Shown: positions 14,540-27,400 of the stretch, in pieces
Layout of the letters: every line of letters begins with the position of its first letter
How positions within the stretch are numbered: the first letter of the stretch is position 1
Source of the DNA: Argopecten irradians
Lineage: Eukaryota > Mollusca > Bivalvia > Pectinida > Pectinidae
Reading direction: 5' to 3'
Length of the DNA stretch: 64,000 nucleotides
Assembly: GCF_041381155.1 (NCBI RefSeq)
Contig: NC_091136.1
Span: forward strand, 46,490,284 to 46,554,283
The notes under the pieces: model-generated
Database searches by the model: none
What the model saw: only the letters and a program-made list of their open reading frames with translations
What the model was told of the DNA's origin: nothing
Made by a program: the position numbers and the translations under genes

Positions 14540-14977
14540 ATGAATAATGCACGGCATGGGAAGAACGAAGCTCTACTTGTTTATTTTATGTTCTATTTCA
14601 TGTAGAAGACATCACATAGAAAACAAAAGGACGTACTTTAAACTATACAAGTATATGATATAATAATTGTCTAGTATAAACTCAAAGAAATGAACACAAA
14701 GATTCAGATTTATCTGTGTCCATGCAATGCCTGAAGTGCCGCGTATGCGAATTCTATGATTTCGCGCCATTTGTTGACGTGATGTGACGTCATGATTCCT
14801 TGTGCTCATCTTCGCTTGGTGGATATTTTGACTGCATTCCATAGCTTTTAATTTTCAAAGTGTTATTAGACCATTATTATTTAAATAATAATAATAAAGT
14901 TTATTACGCCTGTTGTGCATTTACATGAGTTAAATATATATTTACTGGGGAGAGCAATACCGAAGCAACGCACCACC
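14540..14977. repeat. Dispersed repeat family A, copy 1
   Basis: Aligns with 19549-20143 in the same orientation. Shared blocks include CGAAGCTCTACTTGTTTATT, TATTTCATGTAGAAGACAT, TTTGACTGCATTCCATAGCT, and TACTGGGGAGAGCA near the right end. This copy lacks a roughly 200-bp segment (about 19696-19895) present in the other copy. No coding capacity is seen. Probably a non-autonomous interspersed element of unknown class. Confidence 0.85.
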
Positions 14978-15413
14978 GGAACCAACCGGAACACCTCGCC
15001 CACTTCTTCGAACATAGGCTCGGACCTAACTGTATGAATACACATGAAAATGATGTATTTTGTGATCCGCCGGACAATGACCAAATTACCACTACCTGTA
15101 GGACTATATCATAGAGGGTTACCTCCCTTGTGAAACATACAGCGTTATTTTTGTCTGCTTCAAATCTCTATATGTACCACAAAGAAGAACTTAAAACAAA
15201 CTCCCTGATTTATACTATCTAAATTTGTGTTTTACAAGACGTATGAGATATATTTATTGGAATGAACATGAATGCTCGAACAAGAAACTATGAAATGTTT
15301 TAGAAAATTTATCCAACGGTAACCTTTTATGAATGGAATATATGACTTAATACATTATACTTCTTTGAAGAATGTTCATAAATTGTACCTCAGTTCGTGC
15401 GTTATTTATACCA

Positions 15414-15767
15414 TTAAAACCGCCGACCAATGGTATTTTTTTCTATAGTATAAAAAACAGGAGCGGACGAATCAAGTTTTTTTCAGTTTCAAAAGTTACA
15501 TACTTTACACCATTACCGTCATTGAAAAGTTTGAGCTTCTAATTTTACTTCAAAATAAAAAATGTCAAAAATAATTAATTGCTTTCCAAAAAAGTCCATA
15601 GCACTATGTCCTATATGGAATAAAGTACTGATCACGCATGCAGCATTTAGTAAAATATACTATTTTAAATATTTTTGTGTTAGTAAGACTTACATTTACA
15701 TGAGTAAACACTATTTTTTTCAAATGATGAGTATCGTTTATTCTCTGTCGGCGATGGAGCATCTTAA
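15414..15767. mobile_element. TTAA-flanked MITE, copy 1 (family B)
   Basis: About 354 bp, homologous to 56488-56854 along its length. Shared blocks include TTCTAATTTTACTTCAA, TCCTATATGGAA with AAGTACTGAT after it, and TGGAGCATCTT at the right end. The right terminus (GGAGCATCT next to TTAA) is intact. The left terminus has lost about 8-9 bp of the inverted repeat and reads TTAAAACCGCCGACCAATGG. No transposase frame. The element is non-autonomous; the open frames inside it on both strands are incidental. Confidence 0.82.
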
Positions 15768-16491
15768 AACACATTTGTACCCAAATATCCATTTATTTGT
15801 GTGGTGACTGTTCCAACTTGAAGACCAGATAAGATACATTTTTTCATATGAAAACGATATAGACAATAATCTAATTTGTTTACATGCTTCATCCGTGATT
15901 CCGGTCGCGTGGCATTATCAGTTCAATTAATATATCATTAAAAATTTAATTCTCCATAGTTAAAACTTTTATTCCTCGAATAAGAGATACAGAAAATGAG
16001 ATATAAATACAATGTATATATATATATATACACGTGAACATATATACAATCAAGGAAACATTATCGTAATTATTACAAACTCCTCTTCTGATTTTACTTA
16101 TCAGCCATTATAATCATACATGTACAAACAAATTTACTAATACTGCAGCTATATTAATATACCGCTAATTTCATTAGTTTGTAATCATGGTTTTAAAGAA
16201 GTTCATAGAATATTCAAAACCTTTTGAATGATATCCTTAATCATCATTTTAATAATACGTAAAGATAAAACAATTACATGTTACAAGACATTCACTTTTA
16301 ACAAAATTGGTGATGTCCATTAAAAACACATTTTGAGTCCGATATCGCTGTTTGAAGTAGCCACATGTACCCCATTCCTAGCATTAATGTACCATAAAGA
16401 CGCTAATTGATTACCACTTCGTGTTTGGTTTTAGCTTTGTGTGGCTAAGTCATATTAAATCTAGAAATATACCCGTCTCTCATATCCCTAC

Positions 16492-16555
16492 GGCCCAATA
16501 GTCCGAAGGCCAGTTAGTCCTAAGGCCCGTTAGTCCGAAGGTCCGATAGTCCCAG
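16492..16555. repeat. 16-bp tandem repeat, four units
   Basis: Four consecutive 16-bp units based on GGCCCGTTAGTCCGAA (16492-16507, 16508-16523, 16524-16539, 16540-16555), with two to five changes between units. GC-rich against the background. Short arrays like this often sit at or near the ends of invertebrate DNA transposons, but no partner terminus was found. Confidence 0.85.
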
Positions 16556-16928
16556 AACAGATAATGTATCTGGAATTTATGCGAACACGGTACTCAAAAT
16601 AAGACAAAATACTTTGTAGTTAACTTGCTAAGATATAAGAGCCTGACACGGAAAATGCTATTGAAAAACGAAATGTAGCGAATTTTAAAAATTGCGAAAA
16701 TGATCATAATCTTGAAATACGTAAACGTTTATGATGTTAAAGAGTATATACATGTACATTGCAATCACGTTTAACATTTTCCGAGAAAGTAATATTATGG
16801 AACAATTTTCATCATTTAAATAAATCAAAGAAAGGGGGAATGAGACGAAAATAAAAGTCGTTAGTCGTTAAATTGTACAATATAGCGACGTACAGTAACT
16901 TTCAAGAGCGGGACGCGTGGCAGAACGG

Positions 16929-16938
<10 letters not shown>

Positions 16939-16966
<28 letters not shown>
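16939..16966. repeat. Poly(A) tract, 28 bp
   Basis: An uninterrupted run of 28 A. It could be the tail of a retroposed sequence on the plus strand, but the preceding bases resemble no element I recognise. Confidence 0.9.
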
Positions 16967-16968
<2 letters not shown>

Positions 16969-17963
16969 AAACATACCGGCCCCTCCTTAAATCAAAAAGG
17001 TTATCTATATATGTTGCAATTGATGGTTCACAAGATCAATTGCATTTATGATTTAACTTTTTTTTTCTTATTTTACAATAACTCATCTTCGTTACCACAA
17101 GAAATTTGAAGACATTACAACTATCGGACACTATATTCAAAGTAGGGATACGTAATGAAAAAAACCCTTTTTATAGCATATTTTCTCTACCATTACTCCT
17201 AGGGTAGATTTTTTAAAGAGACTGTGCAAAAATTTGATTAATTTGTTCACAGGATCCCCTCCAATATGCTAAATTATCATACTACCGCTAGATAAAATTC
17301 AATTCTAGACATTTAGATATATACTTTTAGATAGTATAAGTTTGAAATATTGAACGTAAACGGTTGAAAAATGAATAAACAACAAAGTCGTAAAATGTTT
17401 CTTGAATTTTAATTTTTACATTGATGACTCTAAATAACGGAACTGTTTTCACTGGGACCTTTTGAATCAAGGCCTGCTGTTTGACCGTACACCGCCCAAA
17501 AGAGAGCGACTGAGTCATTATCAAAAATGAGGCAATTAATCAAATTTCTGGTTGTAATCTATATACAAAATCAAAGATACCATCATCTATAACTCATGTA
17601 CAGTAGATATATATGCAGTCGAGGAATAAATACCTCTTATAGCCAACTGATTACGTTGAAGCGTGCTACCATGGGCGCCGCCATTTTTTCCGAAAGTAGT
17701 TCAAAATGGTTACTACTTAGGTCCGAGTCTAGTTTCGGAGAAAATGACGAGGTGATCCGATTGCACCGGAACAGGTTAAACCGGAAGTACGAAAATGTTT
17801 TAGCCATCCATGCATGCAAGTCATTGGTCTCAATAATTACTTTTGCTTACGTACATGCACCGGAACAGAGCTTAATAGAGAGCGCAGCGAACGAGCCGAA
17901 GCCCGTTCGTTAAGCGAATGGTCTCGGTAACGTTATTCTATGAAAATCATTCAATATATGTTA

Positions 17964-18452
17964 AGTTGGAAAACTTTCTCAAAAACCGGAAACAGGAAGT
18001 CAACACAACATCCAGCATCGCGCAAGACAGTATCCATATATAATTAATTGTTCGTTGTTTTCATACCAAATCTGTTTCTGATTGGCCCAATTTTTGTTTT
18101 TTGCATACCACTATGAAAAAAATTTCCGAAAATGGCGCGTAACCCCGACATTATCGTGACGTCACAATAGAGACATTGACGTGGCGTATTGATTCGGAAT
18201 AATAAATCCCTTGAAAAACCACTATAATATTACATTTAAACATACTTCATTTTATCAAATAGAGTATAAAATTAATTATAAGTATTGATGTCACTATTTT
18301 TTAATTTTATCGGGTTATAAAAAAGTGGGTTTTAACACGTAGCGGATTCACACAGTTCGCAAACAAATTATGACATAGTGACATCAGTGCTTAAATGTAA
18401 AGTTGGGAAACCGGAAGTCAACACAAGATCCAGCATCGCGCAAGACAGTATC
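17964..18452. repeat. Direct repeat pair with shared CATCGCGCAAGACAGTATC
   Basis: 17964-18035 and 18399-18452 share AAGTTGG, AAACCGGAA, CAGGAAGTCAACACAA (second copy CGGAAGTCAACACAA) and TCCAGCATCGCGCAAGACAG in order. The second copy directly precedes the left arm of the inverted-repeat element at 18461, so the duplicated block may belong to the same composite repeat. Confidence 0.8.
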
Positions 18453-18460
18453 AAAGTCAC

Positions 18461-18938
18461 ATTCTCGCGTAGACTGGTTCCCGCCTCAGTTACCTCCCTT
18501 GCGTACGCTTCACTGAGGACCGGTAGCGAGTAGCCATCTTGAGTGAGAATTCCTACTCCAGAGTGCGCATCATTTCTGCGCATGATATGTCATCATGGAG
18601 ACGGCTACTTCCGTTAAGAGAAATAACGTCATTAACGTCGTTCCTATGAGCACCCTAAACTCTGTTAGCACGAAATGATTTCAAAACTGAAAACCTAATT
18701 TACTTTTGTTTATATATCGTTTAAATAAATCATTTATTCTTTACGTTACGATCCGTTGCTTCGTGCGTAAAGGGGTTTCCCACGTCTAAAAAAAGTGATG
18801 CCAGCGAACCGGATATGTAGATTGACCAATCAGAAAAATCATCATGGTTACCCGCTTCCGGTCCCTAGTGAGCGGAGCGCAGCCTGGCGGAGAGTATAGA
18901 ACTAAGGGAAGGGAACCAGTCTAACTCTCGCGTGATTA
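18461..18938. mobile_element. Candidate non-autonomous element with long imperfect inverted repeats
   Basis: Left arm at about 18461-18538, right arm at about 18843-18938, in inverted orientation. Exact shared blocks include TAGACTGGTTCCC (18470-18482) against GGGAACCAGTCTA (18911-18923), and GACCGG with a GCG-containing segment further inward. The arms diverge by eye by perhaps a third, and about 300 bp lie between them with no coding capacity. Just outside the right end, CTCTCGCGTGATTACAAA is tandemly repeated (about 18926-18970). Consistent with a decayed MITE or foldback element; the class is unknown. Confidence 0.65.
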
Positions 18939-19548
18939 CAAATTCACACTCTCGCGTGATTACAAACAAGTAACGCTTGGAAAAATTCAAAATAAAAACA
19001 TTAGTGAAAGATAAACCTTCCAATTTATTCTTACTTGAATTTAACAATTACATTTTGTTCTAAATCTAGCTTAAAACCCGTTTTACGTGAGCAGTTGCAT
19101 CGGAATTTTCCGCTTGGCAACGGAGAATGACGTTGAGATATGATCTGTAGCCGCAGTCACATATTTTTGCAGAAAGGGAAAGTATCTAAGAATCATGTTT
19201 TCGATATTATTTTCTTTTTATAAACTCAATGCCAGTAATTCAGCAAAGCTATGATTCTAATGATTAATACATCTATAAATGTTGTCTAGCAGTTCAGTTA
19301 TTCAGCGCACACAATAAGCAATAAAAACAAAACACATGTCACCATCGACTGAAGACTGATGGGTCAGGGGAGATTAGTCTTTTGCCGTTAAAAATCCTTT
19401 ATTTACCTGGCATATTTCTATTGAGTTACACAGTTAAAAAACAACAAAGGAAAGAATGGATTAACTGCTGCGCTCTCAGATAGCCTTTGCCTAAAATCAT
19501 ATTATGACTGAAGGCAAGGCCTTAAAGCGCGCAGCCAGATGTTTTAAT

Positions 19549-20143
19549 ATGAATGATGCACGGCATTGGAAGAGCGAAGCTCTACTTGTTTATTTTATTT
19601 TCTATTTCATGTAGAAGACATAATTTATAAATAAAAGGACGCACTTTAAACTATAGAAGTATATGATGTAATAATTGTCTAGCATAAACTAAAAGAAATA
19701 ATTATACGGTTTGACTGGTCGGACCTAGTTGTTCGTTTCTTAATTAACGGACCTTGTGACTTTATATTGTTTTCAGACGAGCCTTGACAAAGCCCTCACA
19801 GCCCTGTATCAAAAACTTTAGGTCCGTCAGGATTTATACTTGAAATAATTACTTTAACCAACGGTCGAACCGGTTGTTCCGAATAAATGAAAACGGCCCT
19901 GGAGTGCCGCGTTTGCGAATCCTATGATTTCGGGCCATTTGTTGACATTATGTGACTTCATGATTTCTTGTGCTCATCTTCGCCTTGTTGGATATTTTGA
20001 CTGCATTCCATAGCTTTAAATTTTCAAAATGTTATTATCATTATTTAAAAAAATAATAGAAAAAATTATTTACTCCTGTTATGCATTTGCATTAGTTAAA
20101 TATATATTACTGGGGAGAGCAGTACCGGAGCAACGCACAACCT
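19549..20143. repeat. Dispersed repeat family A, copy 2 (with extra 200 bp)
   Basis: The longer partner of 14540-14977. It carries an internal segment of about 200 bp (19696-19895) absent from copy 1. That is either an insertion here or a deletion there. Both copies end at the TACTGGGGAGAGCA block followed by CAACGCAC, suggesting a shared true right end. Confidence 0.85.
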
Positions 20144-22837
20144 CCTCATAAGTATGAAAAAATGGCGGGCCGCAAACTGAAGCTGTTAGTGTGTAGGATT
20201 GTTTTTTGAAGATTGTGTTTTTTTCTTGTATTTTCGTGTATCTGTTACCTTAGAAGTGCTTCACACTTCGACGAAGGGCTGCGCCCTTATAAAAATAAAT
20301 TTCTGCTTCTGCTAAGCGCTCAACATACAGGGAGTGGAACGACTGATTGACCAGTTGTCAGTATAATGTGACCAGGTAAGGCTTACTTGTTCTGTGGCTC
20401 TGACAGCCTGATGCTGTATTGTAGTACTATAAACTGGACACGACTTGTTCCACTATTACATAGAGTCACAGCACAAACGTACTGTAGTCTCCCAAAACAC
20501 ACACGCACCGCATACAGAGGCCGTCCATACCTTGACTGTCAATAGAATATTGATTCATTCAATCACCTAATCAACCAACATTGCTATTATTACTTTGCGG
20601 AAAGTTCACATTATTGTAACGAAATGGTAAGTATGTGTGAACATGCAATGTTTACCTACGCATTGAGGTTTCTACAATTTTAAAAATGCAGGATTCAGAA
20701 ATATTTATCTTATTATTAAATATGACGTTTGAAACAGTATTATAGTACATTAAATTGATATTGTTCCTATATTCAGGAAGAACTCGATGTATCGCCAATC
20801 AATGACATTTAACGAAGAGTCGTAATCTCAAAATGACAAATGAAAAGTATTCTTTTTGAGATGAAAAATAAGCTGTATGAAAAGAAATTAATTCATTGTA
20901 CGTTTTAAAATCTTTTCTATATGTTATATCGACTAGATGCACACACTTTTCCATTCATTTCTATTTAGCATTATCACCTTATAAAACAATGTACTTGATA
21001 ATCATTCCAGAAAGCATTTTGCTTTTGAAAGGAATAAGATGATAAACTAAGTTCTTTAAAAAAAAGTAAAAGCTGATTGTTCCGAAAACCTAGTTTTTAT
21101 GTTTCAGAATATTCCCACGTGAGCTAAGGGGCATAACTCTAATTTAAAGTTTAACTTGCCAGAGGCTCTAACTCCCAGTGCAGCATTTTCTTAGAACGAC
21201 AGAAAGTAAATCGTTCTATAATGAATACGTTTAGTCACACGTACATCTCATCGAGGATTTGAATACTATATATCTTAAAAACACGAGCCAATTCTATCCA
21301 TTAATGTCTTTAATTGTCTTGTGGTTGACGTAAAGCTAAAACGGACAATGCAATTACAGACAAGTCGAGACCATACGTGAATGTTAAGTAGGAGTAAACA
21401 TCCACAAAAGGTCTGATAATTATATTGCTACTGATCATAAGCGGTGTGGTCATTGACCTGTATATATATGGATAATTAATCGAAACAAACATTACCAGTA
21501 AACACTTTTTACGAGGAAACGGATGATATTAAAACAAACACAACGCAGAGAAGCACACCAGCTTTGTCAATTTTAACACTTTTACCTAAACACATACTCG
21601 AGAGAACGACTTAACCGTTTAAATGCCTGCAATGTAGCAATTTTGTCTAGATAAGAAGGAGATGGCCGGTGCTCTGGAAATGCTGGTATATTCTGTTTCA
21701 TGGTTAATAATTACAAAAATATCTTAAGTCAAACCTTAAGCAAGATCAGCGACAATAGGACAATAATGAAAATACAATACAAACCTCAAATTGCACTTCT
21801 GACTTCGAAATAAGAAAAGCGATACTGTTAATTATAATTAAAAGTTTACTTTATTATATTAAGTAATTGCGTGTAGCTTTATCCCGGGTATCGACGATCG
21901 AGTGGTCTTCTACCTGCTCGCATTAGAAATAAGTTTGTCGTAGAAAGTGTCTTAATGGAAGCTAAGGAATCCCAGTAGGTACCTGTATTGATAAATCATT
22001 TATAGGAAACCTAGGTTGAAAGAAAATTGATATCACTATTGCGTAAAACAAGGGAATCGATTATTTAGGAAGGTGGTCATGGAGGAGTTTGCCGTATACT
22101 TTACCTGGAATTCTAAGGAAAATATTCGGTTGACATATTTGATAAAAAAAAAATGTATTTGAAAAGTAACAAACATTTTCATAATGTTTCATATTAAAGT
22201 TAATACCTTTTGATGCCGCAAAAGTTTCTACAATTATTAAATTTCCCTTTGTTACTACGTCGGTTACTGATAGTCCAAACAATAGTTTTGGTCAGTGAGA
22301 GGCTGTATATCCTGGGTAAAATTGGTTGGATGTGTGTACTTCACATGAATAATCCCTAATCTTTCTATGGCAAAAGCTGGTTTTGGTTTCAAAAAAGGTA
22401 TTGGAACTAATGGACATCATATCTTCATTAATCCACATCCAACACAAATAATGTAGACGATTTGGCAGAAAATATTGCATAAGAGAAATGATTGTAGTTA
22501 ATATTATATATAGTTTTAAAACCTATCTGGCTAATAAGCTGATAAGAGGATCAATATCTGGGTAGAAACATCTGGCATTTCTGCACTATAATGGAGACAT
22601 TAAAAACAAAAAATGGTGAGAAAACAACATTGATTTTCAGGCGGTAATTAGAGCTATATTGTTGTGAAGTGAACACAAAATCACATTAGCTTGATGCCTA
22701 CTGCAAACCACATTATATTTGCGTATACAATTAGTTCGTTATTGTCTACATATTTGAAAATATATAAATTCAAGATCAAGGGATTTTACAGACATTAGTG
22801 TATTTATTTACAGTTAACATTTGAATTTGTGTTTAAG
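20144..22837. other. Intergenic DNA, nothing identified
   Basis: No supported gene. A GC-richer stretch at about 20150-20340 follows the family A repeat and may be part of the same or an adjacent repeat. Remaining sequence is AT-rich without features. Confidence 0.5.
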
Positions 22838-22872
22838 CTCTCTCTCTCTCTCTCCCTCTCTCTCCCTCTCCC

Positions 22873-22941
<69 letters not shown>
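22838..22941. repeat. (CT)n microsatellite
   Basis: About 104 bp of almost pure CT dinucleotide, with a few CCCT and CCCCCC interruptions in the first third. The two overlapping Ser/Leu frames across it are artefacts of the repeat. Confidence 0.99.
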
Positions 22942-22944
<3 letters not shown>

Positions 22945-24740
22945 ATTACACGAAAATGTGTATCTCGCGAAACAAAGTGGTTTACAGTACCAAAGAGTTA
23001 CAGCTGCAGTTAATCATCGTAGCGGCATTTCTCATTTCTCATGTTACATTTATAAATAGGAATAGAAGACACTAATGGTACATTAAAAGAAATCATCAAG
23101 ATTTATATTTAAGAATAATACCTAGTCCGACCTTCAGTGTTCACGATAACGTCCAGAGACACGATATGTTCTTGGTGAACGATTGACAAACAGGGTAAAT
23201 CTTAAATATGGTGGTTTACTCTGATAATATCGATAACGATGAAATGCATTCAATGGATTATAAGACACATCTTGAAAGTTTGTTCTTTATTTTCAAGCAC
23301 TTTCATTTTCAACGAAGTGACGTAAACGAAAGGTTTCCATAGTTTCGAGTGGACTTTTTATAGACTTATTTAGACATCCAAATCAGTTGAGATATTTTTG
23401 TTTACCAACCTTCTGTACTATGAAGTTGACTTTATGTTCTGAGTTCCAAGTTCCGGTTTAGATCCCTTTCACACGTCACATTTAGATATATCATGTACGT
23501 AATAAAAGTCAAATGCCTTCAACCGACACACTAGCTGCAATATTGTAGCTCAAAAGACTTTTTGACAGAAAATGGTGTCGTCTTTAGAGCTACAATTGGT
23601 GCCTATTACTGCTAATGGAGCAAAGTAATGATAATGCAAACCTATCGTACTTGTTTGATATCGCTTACCTACTAGGCAATAAAACTGAACCACATAAAAT
23701 ATCAAATTCTCATCGAGGCATTATTTTTTTTTACATAATACATATGAAGGTCTTTCTGAAGGGAGTTTATACGGCAAGTCCACAAATTGTGAATTTGACG
23801 TCTTGTGAGCGGTACGGTAGATATCAAAAAATGGTAGGTATGTTTGTTTTGGACAAAAATAATATGTAAATGCATGTATACGCATACAATAATTGGAAAC
23901 ATAAAAAAAGTATAGAAAACTATGCCCAAGTAATTTTCGGAGGCAGTGCTCCACTACGTGCGACACATAGGGACCAATTCGTACCCGGCCAAAAGATATA
24001 GTAGGCTGGGTACGTATATTCGTTCTACCGACACACATAACCAGAGAAATGCTTTGACGTCACATTCTAATTGAGTAAATGAGAGTAATCTCCCTTACCA
24101 ATGTAAGAATCAAAATCGCATCGAAACGAATAACAGACATTTACAATTTAGCCAGTTTCATTTCTTTTCCAAATTTCTGATGAAAAACGAAACGATTTTT
24201 TTAAAATTTTCACCTCAGATACATGAACGTCAAACGAATATATACAGATAACCAGTGGTAAAGTGTGGTAATATCGGAATGATTGAGAGAAACGAAAAGA
24301 GTTTAAGCACTCCTCTATGTTCGGATAATTTTTCTTTCATAAAATACTTTACACATTTATCTTCCAGCCTATATTACCCACCCAAAGTTAAAAAACGCAT
24401 TTGCTATATTATGATGAGGTATGTCCTTTAGTGGTAATTACATAGTCGGTAAATAGAAGAAAATGCATTGCGAATTTCGCAAAACTTTATAATATGTAAT
24501 TTAATGAGAGAATTATATATTCTTGATCCAATTTGAAATCCAAAACTTTTGTTGTTCTGGAAACATTGCATTGTTCTGATGTAAACTAAAACAAAGACAA
24601 TATATTTAGGACAGTCATATTAGCTATTTAACTACCAGGGTCCAGTTGTTCAAGCATAATTAGCTTAATCACATATATAGTTGAATTTCCATTTCTCATT
24701 TACTGCAAAATGTGTGATTGTATCTACATTGAATTGATGA

Positions 24741-24899
24741 GTATGGTCACGAGTTCGAATTCCATGTAGGGACGTTGTAAGGTACTGACAGCTGGTCGGT
24801 GTTTTTTCTCTGGGCACACCGGTTTACCCCACTATCAAACCTGGCATGTCCTTAAATGACCCTGGCTGTTAATATGACGTAAAAAGTAGTCAAACCAAA
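24741..24899 (+). mobile_element. tRNA-derived SINE, 5'-truncated copy
   Basis: Aligns with the right three quarters of the fuller copy at 52921-53133: box-B-like GAGTTCGAATTCC, then GGTACTGAC, the TTTTTCTC region, AACCTGGCATGTCCTTAAAT, GACCCTGGCTGTTAATATGA and a CAAACCAAAC tail. The tRNA-like box A part is missing. It is older and more diverged than the full copy. Confidence 0.85.
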
Positions 24900-27352
24900 C
24901 GGAACCTTTATCAATTTCTATCGTGATCAAGAGGTTCAGATAATATCTGTTGGAATCTTCCTTACAACCTAATCATATTAGAACTGTTTGGATCTAGATA
25001 ACGGGTCCATGTATTTTATTGTCTTTGTTGTTTATATAAACGAAATCAATATGCCATTGGAACTATAATAAAATAATGTATTAAAAATATAACAAAACCA
25101 ATAGCTGACTTTCTGTTTCTATTTCTGGACTGCATTTATTGACGATCTTGATATACAGTTTTGCTCCTAACGTTACGAATACCCTCTGTTTGTCTAACAG
25201 CTGTTTGATTTGTCCCGTTAGAATATAACGTTTGTTTACACTCCTATTTAATGTGCCTTTGCCGTAACAGCGAACTGCTGCAATAACGTCAAGACTATCA
25301 ACCAAAAAAACGAAGAGCGTTCCTAAGGGACAATACTAACATAATGTTTTGCTGTACTATATAGTATTATATTGTTCGGTTGTTCCTTTTATGTAACTAA
25401 TTAATTGTCTGACGTCATATATTTTTGATACCTTGTATATCAGATAGAATGTACGCTCCCTCCCCGACATGAAATATCGTTATATGATGTAATATCCAAT
25501 TTGTTGTGCGTCGATGCGCCCTAAGTATGCATCCTGTGCTTGGTGATCGATATATTGTTTTTTTCTATTGTTATTGATTGTCGATCCACATGACTGTAGT
25601 TTGTAATGTTGTTTCCTCTGTGACGTAGTTACATGTAGATCATTGTTAGACTAATGAGGATAATGCCATGTGTAGAGCGGTGACATCTGTATCACCCAAC
25701 TTATAGTCACACATCATCATATATTTGTGTTATCTCTTCGTTGAAACACCTCTTGTGGCATTTCTCTGGATACGTGAAATAAAGATTGAAGGGGAAATCA
25801 AGCTGTAGATCCATACGAATGAAGCTTAATCAATCTGTTTTACTATACCAATGGACTTTCCTGATACACAAAATGCACGGCGGGGATACTGATGAAGTTA
25901 ACATATTTTCTCTGAATTTTCAATTCTACACCAGGAGGGCTTAAGCAATGAAATGATGGTTATTGCTAGTTTTCTTAATTTTTGTCGTATCCACAGGTGT
26001 AGGCGGCTGCCGTCTTCAGAGTACAGACCACCTTTAACATTTAAGTAAAACGTGAAAAACTAAATTCAAAACTCGCGTTATAAAATTTCTTTATGTGTGC
26101 GTTACCGTTATAATATGGTATTTCATGTCGGTATTACAGTGCTTACACTCATTAAGAATAAATGTAATAATTCCTTTACTGATGATGAAAGTCGAGGAAG
26201 ATCTTATGAAATATAAACCGCATACCAATATGATACATGACATGTACACTTATGTGATGTAAAATAATGATACACGATTTGAAACATGACACCGCTTTGG
26301 TTTTGAGGAGGTTATAAAGTCACCGTGGTAAATATAGATATCATACAAGACAAACGTATGATGAACCCGATCAGCCTCTCTGTAGTGAATTGCCACGGGT
26401 AAGCCCTGCAGACCTATATTTATGGTAGGTAATGTAGAGGCGGGTGATCATATAACAGTGTACATGTCCTCACGCAGCTCGTCATTTATTTGATTGGTTC
26501 GCGCCTATATTTGTACAGTAATCCTACAAACGTTACGGGGGCAGTCACGATCCTGTGTGATCGGAATGGTTCACGCACATGTGCGCATGGGAGTTCTGGT
26601 GCCGCCAAACAAATGGATTATCGTTAATTGAGTGCCAATGATGTGATGATTATATCTAAAGGGACATCGTAACTATCCCCATCAGAGAGAAGGTGCTCAT
26701 AGAGATAGGGGCCATTATCATAAAATTCGATGTAATTCCTCACCTCTTTCAGAAAGGTGAATTGAAAATAAAGCCTGATAGAATTCGACAGGTCGGAGAT
26801 CACCCTCAATATAAATACGTTCATCGTACCCGAGGGTAATCTTATCATACAACTCATGGTAAAAGAGTTGTCATGGTAAAAGTATATTAATGTCGTCACC
26901 TTTTTTACAATGAGATACATTTCTAGATGAGTATGACCAACAGATACATGGTTGTGCTGAAATGTTAACATGGGGTGAAAAAGAGGCTAAGCTGTTTTTT
27001 ATCCAATCTTTTGAATTCTTAATGATAAACATGATGTTTCCTTTTTAGAAGAAGGGCACAAGTAAAGAGATATGTTTTCCTTTTGAAAGTTTAAAAAAGT
27101 ATTGTCTATTTTTTTGTTGATTAACAAGGTATTTTTGCCATTGAAATAGGTGAAAAATCTTTTCTGTACAGGATAGTTCCTTTATTTGCGTAAATGCTTT
27201 GGAAGTTTTTATTAAATCTATTAATTTTGTTGAAAGATGGAAAAAATTAATACAGTATGGGCTGTCTGTCAAAATGTTGTTAAAACATCAAATGTGTTTA
27301 ATGTATCCTTGATGATCCAAGTATTACAATGAAATAGAAAATGTTGAACAAT

Positions 27353-27400
27353 GTTTGTTTGTTTGTTTGTTTGTTTGATTAATGTCCTATTAACAGCTAT
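27353..27400 (-). mobile_element. SINE 3'-end fragment with (CAAA)n tail, minus strand
   Basis: On the minus strand this reads AGCTGTTAATAGGACATTAA followed by about six CAAA units. That matches the GGCTGTTAATAGGACGTAAA end of the SINE at 53103-53125 and its CAAA-type tail. Only about the last 45 bp are recognisable. Confidence 0.7.

Noticed and set aside
15562..15807. Overlapping open frames on both strands as genes
   Set aside because: They lie inside the TTAA MITE, and its other copy at 56488-56854 does not keep the frame.
22821..23075. Ser/Leu-rich open frames
   Set aside because: Translation of the (CT)n microsatellite.
26624..26971. 115-codon minus-strand open frame as a gene
   Set aside because: No recognisable domain, ordinary background composition, no splice or signal features. 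Expected by chance in a long AT-rich region.
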